From Planctomycetota bacterium (GTDB lineage Bacteria > Planctomycetota > Phycisphaerae > Sedimentisphaerales > Anaerobacaceae): 45,909 nucleotides of DNA. Under the pieces are notes generated by a model. It was given only the letters and a program-made list of their open reading frames with translations, had not been told where the DNA came from and ran no database searches. Made by a program: the position numbers and the translations under genes. This document shows positions 8,061 to 17,303 of this stretch, in pieces. Numbering within the stretch: position 1 is the stretch's first letter; each line of letters opens with the position of its first letter. Location: positions 1 to 45,909 of the forward strand of contig JADFMM010000016.1 of NCBI GenBank assembly GCA_022563885.1. Reading direction: 5' to 3'.

Positions 8061-11000
8061 TTACCACCGGTGCTTCCATTGTCCGCTGAGGATATGGGCA
8101 GATTCATCCGTAGCGATCCGCATGTCATAGTCAAGCAGGATGGTGTCACCGGAACCTATGTAGGTGTGGATTCCCAGACCCAAGACTACGCTATCCGGGG
8201 CAGCACCTTCGTCGGTGACCGTGAATGTGGCCCCCGGGTTGCTCGCGAAATGGGCATCGACATGAGAGGCGTTGTCGCCAAACTCGTGCACCCAACGGCC
8301 TCTGACCTGCAGCTTCCCATTGTGCTCTTCGGTCCAGGCCACATCCTTGGTCAGTCGGAGTCCGGCCGATCCTTTGATGGAGAGCATGTCCTGCTCACCG
8401 AAGGCCAGGGCGCTGGCGCCGCCTGTTTCCGTGTAGCTCTCCAACTGAACGAAGGACACCTGCACTGAAGCCATGGGCTGCACCAACCAGCCTTGGGCCT
8501 CACCCCAGTCCCAACCTCCTTCCAGGTACCCGTTGATCTCAAAGCCATTGAACTCTCCGGCGAGTTGTTCGCCTGTTACATCCACAATTCGCTCCGTCGT
8601 GTAGCCGAGACTTGACAGGGTCAGGACGGAATCCACATACCAGAACTCCTTGTTGTGGCCGGTATAGATGCCCAGATACTGCGCTTCAATCTTGCTATTG
8701 TCCCGCGACCCCGCGTAGTCGATGCTCGAGTTCGCCATGCCAAGCGTAACGCCGACCATTGTGTGGTTGGAGATCTGATAATCTGCCCCCGCGGCCCAAC
8801 CCGTCGTACTATGGGCATAGCCCGTAAAGCCCTTGACGGCTTCGCGGTCCCCAAACGCGCTGAAAAACTTGCCCCAGTAGCCCCACTCTGTGTCCGGCTC
8901 TTTTTGTCCAATGGGCTCCAATGCTTGGAAGGGGTTCGTGTCATAGAATAACCTGTTGTAGAAGGGATCGGGTCCCGCCATGGCGAATTTGGGAGAATGA
9001 TCGGAGGCTCTGGCAAAACCGCCCCGAGCATGATGCAGACGTCCCGAAACTGCGCCGGTGAGGCGGGTGGCACCTTCGGAGGTGATCGTGGTGAGCGAGG
9101 TTCGAGACTGTCCTGACAGTTGGTCGTAGAACTGCCCGACTTGCTCCTGATTCCTGATCTGTTGAAGTGCCGCGGTGATTTGGTTGCCCCCATCGACGAC
9201 GGCCTGCTGCAGAGCGTCGCCCAGTTCCCTCCGGTTGGGCGTGTCGGTGACGGTAGGGTCGGTGAAGGGCACGACTGTCACCTCAAGTACCACGCTGTTT
9301 TGACCATACTGTAGGCTGGCGGTCGAACTGATGTTTTTGACGCCGATGCTTAGAAAGGCGCTGTCCAATGTGTCAATCGCGTCGAATCCCGGCCCGGTGA
9401 TCTCGTTGGACTGGATGATGGTGTATTGCCGTGACGCGGTGATCGTCTCACGCGTGAAGGTCTTGACGGTTCCGCCGTTTATCGCCGTCGTGCCTGTCAC
9501 GATGAGTTGGTCACTGTTGCCCTTATTATCGACTTCGATGTTCAGTTGACTTCCAGACTCCAGAGACAGATCACCATGAATGGTCATGACGCCAATCGAA
9601 TTGCCGGGCTCAATGGTCCCCCTGCTGGTGACCTGGTCGGAGATGATATCCCCATTGCCGCGCAACAGGCCGTTGGGGGCGATGTCGAGTTGCCGAGCCT
9701 GAAACACCCCGCCATTAACGTCCAGTACGCCTGAAAAGCTGCTGCCCAGGTTCAGGAAGGGTTCGCGGGCGGACAGAGGGATGGGCGCCCCTTGTCCGAT
9801 CCGTGCATAGTCGGCCACCACGTTGGCATCAGGACCGACGCTGAAGAGTGCGTTTCCGACCTCCCCAACGTAGAGATTGGTAGTCACAAAGGTGGACCCC
9901 GCGCCGCTGATGTTGACACGTGCCAGATGATTAGGATCGTGCCCCGCACCAAACTGATCGGTCGTGACTCGACCTCCGTTCTTCACACCGAAGGTGGATC
10001 CCAGTTTAGATCCGACCTTGAGCCAGTTCCCGACGGAGAGCGTAGCATTTTCAATGGTCGCCGCCCCGGTCCCCGTCTCGCAGGGGTCGAAGCCCACTGA
10101 TAAATCGAAAGCCGAGACCGTTGCCAGGTCCTCGATGGTGAGCGTGCCGCCGCCCAGATAGCCGACGTAGAAGGCGTTGTCGATCTGCAGCCGAGAGCCC
10201 TGGCCCGACACTAAAACCCGGCCTACGCCGTTGCTGTCATAGCCGAGGTAGGCGTCCTGACTGGTGACGATGCCGGCTTCGGAAATCTGAAGAGTGCCCT
10301 GGCCGCCTTCTCCGACATAGATGACTTCACGATTATGCCACACGGATCCGGTCCCCGTGACATTGACATCGGCAACGCCCTCAGAACCACGAGCCAGATA
10401 GGCATTCTTTGAATTGGCCATACCGCCGTTTAGCACGACGAGTTGGCCGGTGCCCTGATTGAGATCTTCCGTGCCACCGATGAATAGGGTCTCCGCCGTC
10501 GTGAACACTGACCCGGGATCTGCCACCGTGAGACGCGAATCACTCCGGTAGTCGTTCGGCTGGGCCACCACATTCGTGTTGAAAACAACTCTTGCCACGG
10601 CGTGGAGGCTGGGGTCGATGGCGTCGAAGACGCTGTCGGTGTAATAGGGGTTACTCTTGCGAGCGAATGTGGCGCCGGATACGGTCAGAGCATTGGGGTC
10701 GCCGGGATCGGTCCAGTTACCCACGAATTCACTGCTCAGTAGCGTCCCTTCGGGCAGTGTGACGAGTTGACGGCCCGGGTTGTTCGCGTCTCTCGGGGTA
10801 AAGGGTTCGACGGTCACGTCCTCTCCCATCCGCCCCTTGATATAGGCTACCTGTTCTGCCTGCGACGGGAAAAAACCATTGGCGTCCGGGAAGACCTGTA
10901 CCGCAAGCGCATCGAGTTCGACGATCAGAGCGTCCTTGCGGCCGATGTAGGTTTCGTTGGCGCTGGCCAGAGCGCCGCCGGAGATCATGATGAAACCGTC

Positions 11001-11564
11001 CCCGTATTCGCCGATGGTCCATCTTTCTTCCACGATAAGGCTGGATCCGGCGCCTGTCACGTTAATCGTAGAGGTGCTTGTTCCATAGAGGCCGCCCAGC
11101 AGTTCACGGGTGGTCAGATTCCCTTGGACAATGTCTATTTGGCTAGCGCCGGCGACACCGGCGAAAAGAGTGCTGTCGATATCCCAAGAGGGGATGGCAA
11201 TGGGCGTGAGCGCGTTAAGAGTGACACTGCCGCTGCCGGTCCTCGTGAATCCCAGATAGACACGCGACGTCGGCGAATTTCTGATTTTGCTCAGGAAATC
11301 AATGGTTAGCGTGCCGGGGCCAGTATTTCCAATGGTGAGATCCGAGAGCGGGGACCATGCCGGGATCCCAAGCCCGGAGAACGGGGGCGTCACATCGGCG
11401 GTGCTGGTGATGGCCGCCTCTGTCACACGGACGGACGACACCAAGAGGAAGAAGGCCAAGATAAGGAACTTGCCCGTGTGCGTGACGTTTTTCAAGGTGT
11501 ACCCTCGAACACTCTGTAGACGTGAAAAATCTAGATTCCCTCCCGACCTACAACTTCGATCCAT
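8061..11564 (-). CDS. Autotransporter (type Va secretion) with beta-helix passenger
   Basis: This 1167-residue protein is predicted to insert a C-terminal beta-barrel in the outer membrane and display a beta-helix passenger. A long signal peptide ends near VTEA. The passenger (about 50-860) repeats blocks such as VNVTGTGSVWHN and IYVGEGGQGTLQISEAG, which match the repeat type shared by autotransporters and PEP-CTERM proteins. A linker with NQITAALQQIRNQEQ and SRTSL precedes the barrel (about 890-1167), which ends in the aromatic residues QWKHRW. The open frame extends to 11666, but a promoter at 11591-11619 places transcription near 11584, so ATG at 11564 is the likely start. The ligand or target is unknown. 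No separate translocator is present or needed. Confidence 0.9.
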   Translation of the reverse strand: MDRSCRSGGNLDFSRLQSVRGYTLKNVTHTGKFLILAFFLLVSSVRVTEAAITSTADVTPPFSGLGIPAWSPLSDLTIGNTGPGTLTIDFLSKIRNSPTSRVYLGFTRTGSGSVTLNALTPIAIPSWDIDSTLFAGVAGASQIDIVQGNLTTRELLGGLYGTSTSTINVTGAGSSLIVEERWTIGEYGDGFIMISGGALASANETYIGRKDALIVELDALAVQVFPDANGFFPSQAEQVAYIKGRMGEDVTVEPFTPRDANNPGRQLVTLPEGTLLSSEFVGNWTDPGDPNALTVSGATFARKSNPYYTDSVFDAIDPSLHAVARVVFNTNVVAQPNDYRSDSRLTVADPGSVFTTAETLFIGGTEDLNQGTGQLVVLNGGMANSKNAYLARGSEGVADVNVTGTGSVWHNREVIYVGEGGQGTLQISEAGIVTSQDAYLGYDSNGVGRVLVSGQGSRLQIDNAFYVGYLGGGTLTIEDLATVSAFDLSVGFDPCETGTGAATIENATLSVGNWLKVGSKLGSTFGVKNGGRVTTDQFGAGHDPNHLARVNISGAGSTFVTTNLYVGEVGNALFSVGPDANVVADYARIGQGAPIPLSAREPFLNLGSSFSGVLDVNGGVFQARQLDIAPNGLLRGNGDIISDQVTSRGTIEPGNSIGVMTIHGDLSLESGSQLNIEVDNKGNSDQLIVTGTTAINGGTVKTFTRETITASRQYTIIQSNEITGPGFDAIDTLDSAFLSIGVKNISSTASLQYGQNSVVLEVTVVPFTDPTVTDTPNRRELGDALQQAVVDGGNQITAALQQIRNQEQVGQFYDQLSGQSRTSLTTITSEGATRLTGAVSGRLHHARGGFARASDHSPKFAMAGPDPFYNRLFYDTNPFQALEPIGQKEPDTEWGYWGKFFSAFGDREAVKGFTGYAHSTTGWAAGADYQISNHTMVGVTLGMANSSIDYAGSRDNSKIEAQYLGIYTGHNKEFWYVDSVLTLSSLGYTTERIVDVTGEQLAGEFNGFEINGYLEGGWDWGEAQGWLVQPMASVQVSFVQLESYTETGGASALAFGEQDMLSIKGSAGLRLTKDVAWTEEHNGKLQVRGRWVHEFGDNASHVDAHFASNPGATFTVTDEGAAPDSVVLGLGIHTYIGSGDTILLDYDMRIATDESAHILSGQWKHRW

Positions 11565-11590
11565 AAAGTTGCCCCCAGTATGAATATTAT

Positions 11591-11619
11591 ATTGTATCCA
11601 TATCATAATAAAAAGACAA
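11591..11619 (-). promoter_or_regulatory. Sigma70-type promoter of the autotransporter gene
   Basis: On the minus strand TTGTCT (11614-11619) is followed, after exactly 17 bases, by TACAAT (11591-11596). The spacer and surroundings are strikingly AT-rich against a GC-rich background. The predicted transcript starts near 11584, giving a leader of about 20 bases with GGGGGC before ATG at 11564. This excludes the longer upstream starts of the same frame. Confidence 0.7.
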
Positions 11620-11970
11620 GGGTGGAAGGGGTATTTAGGTTGGATTGCCGGGACGGGTATGGCCATTTTCGGTCCGACTGTCCATGGGCGTGGGTTTAGC
11701 GCCCGATAAGACTCGCCGAGGGCCAGTCCAAGAGCCGCCGGGCTGCGCTTGCGGTCTCATAAATACAACGGTAAAGAAAACGGGGCGCCATGGATCCAGA
11801 AGCGGTTTTTTTCCAGCGGATGCACGTCCTTAGCTTCGTCCAAGCTGTCCTGAATTAAGTCCCTCGCTTTATTAGACGATCTGAAGGACGTCGATTTCTG
11901 TCGGCCCGGGGTAAGGATCTGGTTGGCTAGCGACAGGCGTGAGGACACACCAGGAGAAAGGACGGGATCA

Positions 11971-12399
11971 ATGCAAAGGTTCAAGACGCTCGTTGCCCTT
12001 TTGGGGCTTACACTGACGGCCTCGATGGGGACCGTGGCCCAAGGCGCTGTGGGTAGCATCGGTGCCCTGCTGTCTACGGGCTACTACATCAACTTTGAGA
12101 ATAGCTCGCCCATCAAACTGGCCCCGGATGCCGGGGCTGCGGATCCCTATCATACTTATACAGGCTGTATGGAGAGCGTGGTCAGCAGCAACTTCAATGC
12201 CCGTCTGCTCGTCAGTGTACGGGCCACGAGTCTGGCCAAGGGTGACTGGGAAGTTGACCTCTACCCCTTCATGATTCCCACCGGTCAAACTAAGGTGCGT
12301 CTCTGCGTCGTCGGAAAAAACGTCCGCATTGAGAACCTGGCGGCGGGCCAAAACAATGTCAAGGTCGCCGAAATCACAATCGAGGTTATCGCTCAGTAG
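11971..12399 (+). CDS. Small secreted protein of unknown function
   Basis: I do not recognise this 142-residue protein. It has a clear signal peptide (FKTLVALLGLTLTASMGTVA, cleavage near QGA at about 26). The mature part is about 116 residues, low in charge, probably all beta, with two Cys (in TGCMES and VRLCVVG) that could form a disulphide. An AGGAGAAAGGA ribosome binding site precedes ATG at 11971, and this decides the start against the longer frame from 11923. It is divergent from the autotransporter, about 400 bases away. A hairpin with arms CAGCC and GGCTG (12408-12420) lies just past the stop. The size and fold suggest a surface or extracellular beta-sandwich subunit, but this is a guess. 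Confidence 0.75.
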   Translation: MQRFKTLVALLGLTLTASMGTVAQGAVGSIGALLSTGYYINFENSSPIKLAPDAGAADPYHTYTGCMESVVSSNFNARLLVSVRATSLAKGDWEVDLYPFMIPTGQTKVRLCVVGKNVRIENLAAGQNNVKVAEITIEVIAQ

Positions 12400-12636
12400 T
12401 CAGTCGGCAGCCTTCGGCTGGTCCGGCAGAGTTTGTCCCTGGCCGTCCCGAAAGTCGTCTGGGACCCCACGATATTCCCTTCGACTGCCTCATAGCTAGC
12501 GCTGGCGCCATTCCCAGAGCGTTGGCCTGTCATGATCTCGACTTCACACACAGGCCCTTGATCAGAAAAAGTTTGAAAAAAGGTCCCTTTTCCATTAGGG
12601 TCTTGGCGTTCTATCTCTGTGACTTGAGGAGGCACG

Positions 12637-12939
12637 ATGTCTGTTGTAGCCATGACTCGCGTCCGATATGATGATTACGTCAAAGACGAAGTGATTGAAC
12701 TGGGCCAACAGGCCGTCAAGATCTTTGAGCAACAGCCCGGGTTTGTCAGTCTGCAACGATATAGATCCCGGGGCCGCAATGAGATCGTGACGCTCATTGA
12801 ATGGGAAAGCGAATGCGCCTATACCAATTGCAACGAGAGTCACGACTGGCTATTGCTCATACCTCAGTGGTGTGCCCTGCAGGAAGAGGGAGACGTGGAG
12901 ATCGACACTAGGCTCCTCGATCCCTTACCTCAGTTTTAG
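12637..12939 (+). CDS. ABM-like dimeric alpha/beta-barrel protein
   Basis: This 100-residue cytoplasmic protein resembles the antibiotic biosynthesis monooxygenase (ABM) superfamily of small ferredoxin-like dimers. QQPGFVSLQRYRS followed by NEIVTLIEWES is the typical strand-turn-strand pattern. No catalytic residue can be assigned, and the substrate is unknown; many family members are oxygenases, haem-degrading enzymes or stress proteins. GAGGAGG lies five bases before ATG. Its last 15 bases overlap the 3' end of mraY on the opposite strand. Confidence 0.78.
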   Translation: MSVVAMTRVRYDDYVKDEVIELGQQAVKIFEQQPGFVSLQRYRSRGRNEIVTLIEWESECAYTNCNESHDWLLLIPQWCALQEEGDVEIDTRLLDPLPQF

Positions 12940-14061
12940 GGTGGCCAGAGCCAGCGTCGCGAAGGCGGCGCCCAGCAGCCAGAAGCGTACGACCACCTGG
13001 GATTCTTGCCAACCCGCCAGGTGGAAGTGATGGTGTAGGGGGGCACACCGGAAGAGGCGCTTGCCACCGGTATACTTGAAGTAGCCAATCTGTAGAACCA
13101 CACTCATCAGCTCCATCACAAAGACTCCACCCAGTATCAGCAGTAGAATCTCGTTTCGCGTGACGAGCGCCCCGTAGCCCATGGCCGCGCCCAGCGGAAG
13201 CGATCCGACATCGCCCATGAATGTCTGTGCGGGGTAGCAGTTGAACCACAAGAATCCCAAGACCGCGCCCAATGTCGCGCCATAGAAAATGCTCAACTCT
13301 CCCGCCTGCGGTATGTGCGGTAGTAGCAGGTAGCTGGCCCAGGTGACCGTGACGCCGCCGGTCATGGACTCCGACGCGACATAACAGAGGATCGTCAAGA
13401 CCATGCTCACCATGGCGACGCAACCCGAGGCCAATCCGTCCATGCCATCGGCCAGATTGACCGCGTTGCTGGTGGCAGTCAGATAGAAGATGCCGATGAA
13501 TACAAAGGGCGGCCATGTGCTCAGGGGGAGCCGGTGCTTGTAGAAGGGCAGCCAAAACGCCTTGCCATCCTCTATTTCCCTAAAATCGACGTAGAGGAAA
13601 GAGGCGATCAGGACGGCGCCGGCGATCTGGAAGAGGAGCTTCTCCCACCAATGCAGCCCGTCCCGGGTCCTTTTCTGGGTACCGGAGGTCAGCTTCAGCC
13701 AGTCGTCAATGCCCCCCAGAATCGCAAACCAAAACACCAAAAAGATGGCCTTTTGTACAAAGGGGTTGTTGAGCTTGGCCCAGAGCAGGGTGGTCACCAC
13801 GGTGGCGAGGATGATGATGAGGCCACCCATGGTCGGGGTATTGGCCTTGTCTTTGGTCAGCTCGTTGAGGGCGGCATGGTGGAACTCCGGACGATCCCCA
13901 ATCTTCTTTCTCATGAGCCAACGGATGATGCGTGGACCTACCAGCAGGGCAATGCAGAGGCTGGTCAGGGTGGCCATGATTGCCCGGAACATCACATAGC
14001 GGTAGGCATAGAAGTGGAAGTTTTCGGCAAACTGGTAGTGTTCTAGCAAATGATACAGCAT
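12925..14061 (-). CDS. mraY: Phospho-N-acetylmuramoyl-pentapeptide transferase MraY
   Basis: This 378-residue integral membrane enzyme transfers phospho-MurNAc-pentapeptide from UDP to undecaprenyl phosphate, making lipid I. About ten membrane helices are visible. Family motifs include DKANTPTMGGL and LADGMDGLASG (Asp-rich nucleotide and Mg sites), and the cytoplasmic HHHFHLAGWQES near the C terminus. The frame is open upstream to 14301, but homology starts at MLYHLLEHYQ, so ATG at 14061 is the start. The DNA before this ATG is entirely family-1 repeat (copy C); no good ribosome binding site is visible in it. It is third in murE-murF-mraY and overlaps the ABM-like gene at its 3' end. Confidence 0.97.
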   Translation of the reverse strand: MLYHLLEHYQFAENFHFYAYRYVMFRAIMATLTSLCIALLVGPRIIRWLMRKKIGDRPEFHHAALNELTKDKANTPTMGGLIIILATVVTTLLWAKLNNPFVQKAIFLVFWFAILGGIDDWLKLTSGTQKRTRDGLHWWEKLLFQIAGAVLIASFLYVDFREIEDGKAFWLPFYKHRLPLSTWPPFVFIGIFYLTATSNAVNLADGMDGLASGCVAMVSMVLTILCYVASESMTGGVTVTWASYLLLPHIPQAGELSIFYGATLGAVLGFLWFNCYPAQTFMGDVGSLPLGAAMGYGALVTRNEILLLILGGVFVMELMSVVLQIGYFKYTGGKRLFRCAPLHHHFHLAGWQESQVVVRFWLLGAAFATLALATLKLR

Positions 14062-14062
14062 A

Positions 14063-14222
14063 GGCTTTGTCGGAAAACTTGCTCGTCGGCCCGAGAGCGA
14101 GCAGTTTTTTCGCCTGGCAAAGACGGCGAAGCAGGCGATATTGGTTTCATCGTTGATACAGCCGGATGCAGCCAGGCGGAAAAAGGGCCGCTCGAAGCCA
14201 GATCGAGTTTTCCGACACAGCC
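14063..14222 (-). repeat. Family-1 palindromic repeat, copy C, at the murF-mraY junction
   Basis: This 160-bp copy is inverted relative to copy A. It is flanked by TA on both sides (14061-14062 and 14223-14224), as expected for an element that duplicates a TA target, the habit of IS630/Tc1-mariner transposons and their MITEs. It fills almost the whole 166 bases between murF and mraY. On the minus strand the A of the mraY ATG is the second base of the flanking TA. The mraY frame runs through the element without a stop, giving CRKTRSGFERPFF and later peptides nearly identical to those encoded by copy A. Confidence 0.95.
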
Positions 14223-14227
14223 TAGTT

Positions 14228-15622
14228 CTACGCGCTGCCAACCATCTCTTTGAGCGTCTCCACGGCCTTTTCCAGGCCCACCGATCTTGATCCTTTGACA
14301 AGAACGACGTCGTGGTCCTGGATCAAGCTCGTCAGACTCTGGCATGCCGAAATGGTATCCTCAAAGTAAGCGATCTGCAACTCTTTCGCATGAAGGGAAT
14401 TGGCAGTTTGGGCAGTGAACATGGCCAGCGGACCGATGGCAATGAGCAGGTCTACCTCCGCTTCTGCAACGCATTGGCCAAGTGCTTCGTGTAGGGACTG
14501 ACTGTCTGTACCGAGTTCCGCCATCTCGCCGAAGATGCACACGCGACGACCGGTGTTGCCAACCCTGTGCGCCCCGAGAATGCTCAGTGCGTTCTCCATC
14601 GAAGCGGGACTGGCATTGTAGCAGTCATTGATGACCGTGAGAGAGCCAAGCGAAAGCACGTCGGCCCGCATGGGTGGTGGGCCCAGGGTATTGACGGCGG
14701 CCGCGAAGGAATCCCACTCGACCCCGACCCAGGAACAGACGGCCCATGCTGCCAGCGCATTGGCGATGTTGCCCGGCCCGGCCAGAGGCAGCCGGATTGG
14801 CTTGCCTTGGACAAGAAAGGTGCTGTGGTCGGCGCTGAGTTTAACTTGGTCGGCGCGAATCTCTGCGGCGGGAGAGGTGCCGAAGGTGGTCGCAGCCAGA
14901 GCATGCTCACGACAATGATCCCTGATGGCTTGATCGTCGCCATTGACGATCAAGCGACCCTCGGACCGGAGGCCCTCCACGATGGACATTTTTTCCCGCA
15001 GAATGGATTCGATGTCACCAAGGCCCTCTAAGTGTGCAGGGAATACGTTTGTGACCACGGCAATGTCTGGCTGGGCGATATGGGAAAGATACGATATTTC
15101 TCCCGGTGCGCTGCTTCCCAGTTCCACGACGACCACCTCATCGTGGGGCCGGGCGCCCAACAGGCTGAGCGGTAGACCTATGTGGTTGTTGAAGTTCCGA
15201 GGGGACTGATGCACGCTAAACCGATCGGCCAGAACGTGTGCGATGATGTGTCGCGTAGAGGTCTTGCCCACTGAGCCCGTGATCGCGATGACGCGAAAGT
15301 CAGCCTCCAGCCGAAAATGCCGTGCTAACGTTCCCAAGGCAGTGGTTGTGTTCGGAACCTGCACGAGCGCTTGGCCTGACTTGTCCTTGATGTTGCACGC
15401 AGTATCGACCAAGGCGCAGCATGCGCCCCGGGCGAAGGCCTGTTCTACATGGTCGTGGCCGTCAAAACGATCACCTTTGAGGGCGACGAAGCACTCGCCG
15501 CGTCTGAGCGTACGAGAATCGGTGCTGATACCGCTACAGATGAGAGAGGAGGACGTGTCACGTGGAGGAACGATGGTAGCTTGTAATAGGTTGGCTAAGT
15601 CTTGTAGCGATAAGGAATTCAT
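14228..15622 (-). CDS. murF: UDP-MurNAc-tripeptide:D-Ala-D-Ala ligase MurF
   Basis: This 464-residue cytoplasmic Mur ligase adds D-Ala-D-Ala to UDP-MurNAc-tripeptide with ATP. The N-terminal substrate domain shows STDSRTLRRGECFVALKG; the central domain has the P-loop GSVGKTS (about 116-122) and SPRNFNNHIGLPLSL; the C-terminal domain has VINDCYNASPASM and ends LVKGSRSVGLEKAVE. Length is normal. It overlaps the murE stop codon by ATGA, so the two are translationally coupled. Its stop codon lies just beyond the family-1 repeat. Confidence 0.97.
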   Translation of the reverse strand: MNSLSLQDLANLLQATIVPPRDTSSSLICSGISTDSRTLRRGECFVALKGDRFDGHDHVEQAFARGACCALVDTACNIKDKSGQALVQVPNTTTALGTLARHFRLEADFRVIAITGSVGKTSTRHIIAHVLADRFSVHQSPRNFNNHIGLPLSLLGARPHDEVVVVELGSSAPGEISYLSHIAQPDIAVVTNVFPAHLEGLGDIESILREKMSIVEGLRSEGRLIVNGDDQAIRDHCREHALAATTFGTSPAAEIRADQVKLSADHSTFLVQGKPIRLPLAGPGNIANALAAWAVCSWVGVEWDSFAAAVNTLGPPPMRADVLSLGSLTVINDCYNASPASMENALSILGAHRVGNTGRRVCIFGEMAELGTDSQSLHEALGQCVAEAEVDLLIAIGPLAMFTAQTANSLHAKELQIAYFEDTISACQSLTSLIQDHDVVLVKGSRSVGLEKAVETLKEMVGSA

Positions 15623-17058
15623 CGAGTGGTCAAGGATTTGATGAAGGCAAGGGCGACCTCCTTGTCACTGAAAGCAATCCTTTTCTCACCAATTACTTGA
15701 TAAGTTTCGTGTCCCTTGCCAGCGAGCAACACTATATCATTTGTTTTCGCTTTGTCGATAGCGAACTGAATAGCTTTTTCGCGATTTACCTCAATAAACA
15801 CGTTGGGATCCACGAAACAGGACAACCCGGATCTTATTTCGTCAATGATTCGCTGTGGCGCTTCGGTGCGCGGGTTGTCGCTGGTGATGATGAGGATGTC
15901 GGCGTTGGCCCTTGCGACACGGGCCATGCGGGGTCGCTTGCTTCGGTCTCTGTCGCCGCCGCAGCCGAAGAGAACGATGAGTCTTCCGCTGCAAAGCGGT
16001 CTTAAGGTTGTCAGCACATTTGCGAGCGCATCATCGGTGTGGGCATAGTCGATCAGTATCGAAAAATCCAAATCTGCCTCGACACGTTCCAGTCGTCCGG
16101 GGACGAGAATCAGTTCAGAAAGACCTTTTGCGATTAGACTTAGGTCGATACCGGCCGCGACACATAAACCGGCCGCCGCCAAATGATTGCTGACGTTGTG
16201 TCTTCCCAGAAGGGGCGACCGGACCAGCGCGGATTGATCGCCGTGATGAAGCGTGTAGGTCGTGCCGGTGACACTGAGCGAGTGGATGCTGGCCCGGAGA
16301 TCGGCGTCGCCATCAATGCCATAGTGTAGGACCTGCGCATTGGTCAGTCTTGCCAGCTGGGCACTGTGAGGAGAGTCAGCATTGAGCACAGCGGTGGCCC
16401 CAGACGCCAAGCCTGTAAACAGCGTCGACTTTGCCGCCAAATATTTTTTTTCAGTTTGATGATAATCCAGATGATCGCCCGTTAGATGGGTAAAGGCGGC
16501 GGCGGCGAACTCGATGCCGGCCAACCTATCCTGTTGCAGGGCATGACTGCTGGCCTCAATCACCATGTACTCTCTACCCGCCCTGACCATCTGAGACTGG
16601 AGTCGGGCCAGGCTGCACGCATCTGGCGTCGTCAAAGGGGCATCCTCTCTTGCGGCGCCGGTATCATAGCAAATCGTCCCGATCAAGCCGGCTGCCTTAC
16701 CGGCCGCTTCCAGGCAGGCCTGCGCGAGAGTGACGACCGTGGTTTTTCCATTCGTTCCTGTCACGGCCAGATTGATCAGTTTCTTCGCGGGATAGTCAAA
16801 ACGCGCCTGAGCCAACGTGGCGGCTGCTTTGGCAGGTGAGTCGACGACGACCATCCGTTCCGGTGTTATATCCGGCGGGAGTTTCGCGCACACGACGTAC
16901 TCTGCACCCTGGGTTTGCGCGTCCTGAATGAAACGATGGCCATCCACCGAACTGCCCGGGATCGCCACAAACACATCGCCCGGCCGCACGCGGCGGGAAT
17001 CCGTAGTAATTCGGCGGGATTCCCTGTGGACAGTCGTCACTAGCTGGTCGAATGTCAT
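15619..17058 (-). CDS. murE: UDP-MurNAc-dipeptide:meso-diaminopimelate ligase MurE
   Basis: This 479-residue cytoplasmic ligase adds the third residue of the peptidoglycan stem. The P-loop is GTNGKTT (101-107), the carbamylated Lys is K210 in YLAAKSTLF, and the third-residue specificity motif is DNPRTE (394-399). DNPR is characteristic of enzymes that use meso-diaminopimelate, so a Gram-negative-type stem peptide is predicted. It is the first gene of the minus-strand mur block, behind a promoter at 17108-17136 and a leader of about 40 bases. In many genomes ftsI precedes murE; here the upstream gene is an unrelated divergent transglutaminase. Confidence 0.97.
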   Translation of the reverse strand: MTFDQLVTTVHRESRRITTDSRRVRPGDVFVAIPGSSVDGHRFIQDAQTQGAEYVVCAKLPPDITPERMVVVDSPAKAAATLAQARFDYPAKKLINLAVTGTNGKTTVVTLAQACLEAAGKAAGLIGTICYDTGAAREDAPLTTPDACSLARLQSQMVRAGREYMVIEASSHALQQDRLAGIEFAAAAFTHLTGDHLDYHQTEKKYLAAKSTLFTGLASGATAVLNADSPHSAQLARLTNAQVLHYGIDGDADLRASIHSLSVTGTTYTLHHGDQSALVRSPLLGRHNVSNHLAAAGLCVAAGIDLSLIAKGLSELILVPGRLERVEADLDFSILIDYAHTDDALANVLTTLRPLCSGRLIVLFGCGGDRDRSKRPRMARVARANADILIITSDNPRTEAPQRIIDEIRSGLSCFVDPNVFIEVNREKAIQFAIDKAKTNDIVLLAGKGHETYQVIGEKRIAFSDKEVALAFIKSLTTR

Positions 17059-17107
17059 GTCGGTCAGATTCTCGATGTTGATCGTATTGACGCCTTAAGC
17101 GCCCGCC

Positions 17108-17136
17108 ATTCTAGGCGATGTCATGGGGTGCTTCAA
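17108..17136 (-). promoter_or_regulatory. Sigma70-type promoter of murE-murF-mraY
   Basis: On the minus strand TTGAAG (17131-17136) is followed after exactly 17 bases by TAGAAT (17108-17113). Predicted transcription starts near 17101, leaving about 42 bases before the murE ATG. It shares TTGAA with the -35 element of the toxin-antitoxin promoter at 39892. Confidence 0.6.
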
Positions 17137-17303
17137 CGTTGGGCGCGGAGAAAGGCAGTCGGGTATGTGCGAGCAACACACCACGCTGCGTTCCGTAGAT
17201 GCGCCGGGTGTTTTTTTCTTTCGTGTAATGGCGTATTGCCATAGAGTAAATGGATACCGATTCACGGAGGTCGACTAAGTTTTCCGTATCCCTAGAAAGG
17301 AAC

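Noticed and set aside
14062-14301. Longer mraY starting at 14301
   Set aside because: The extra 80 codons lie in murF and the family-1 repeat. MraY homology begins at MLYHLLEHYQ.
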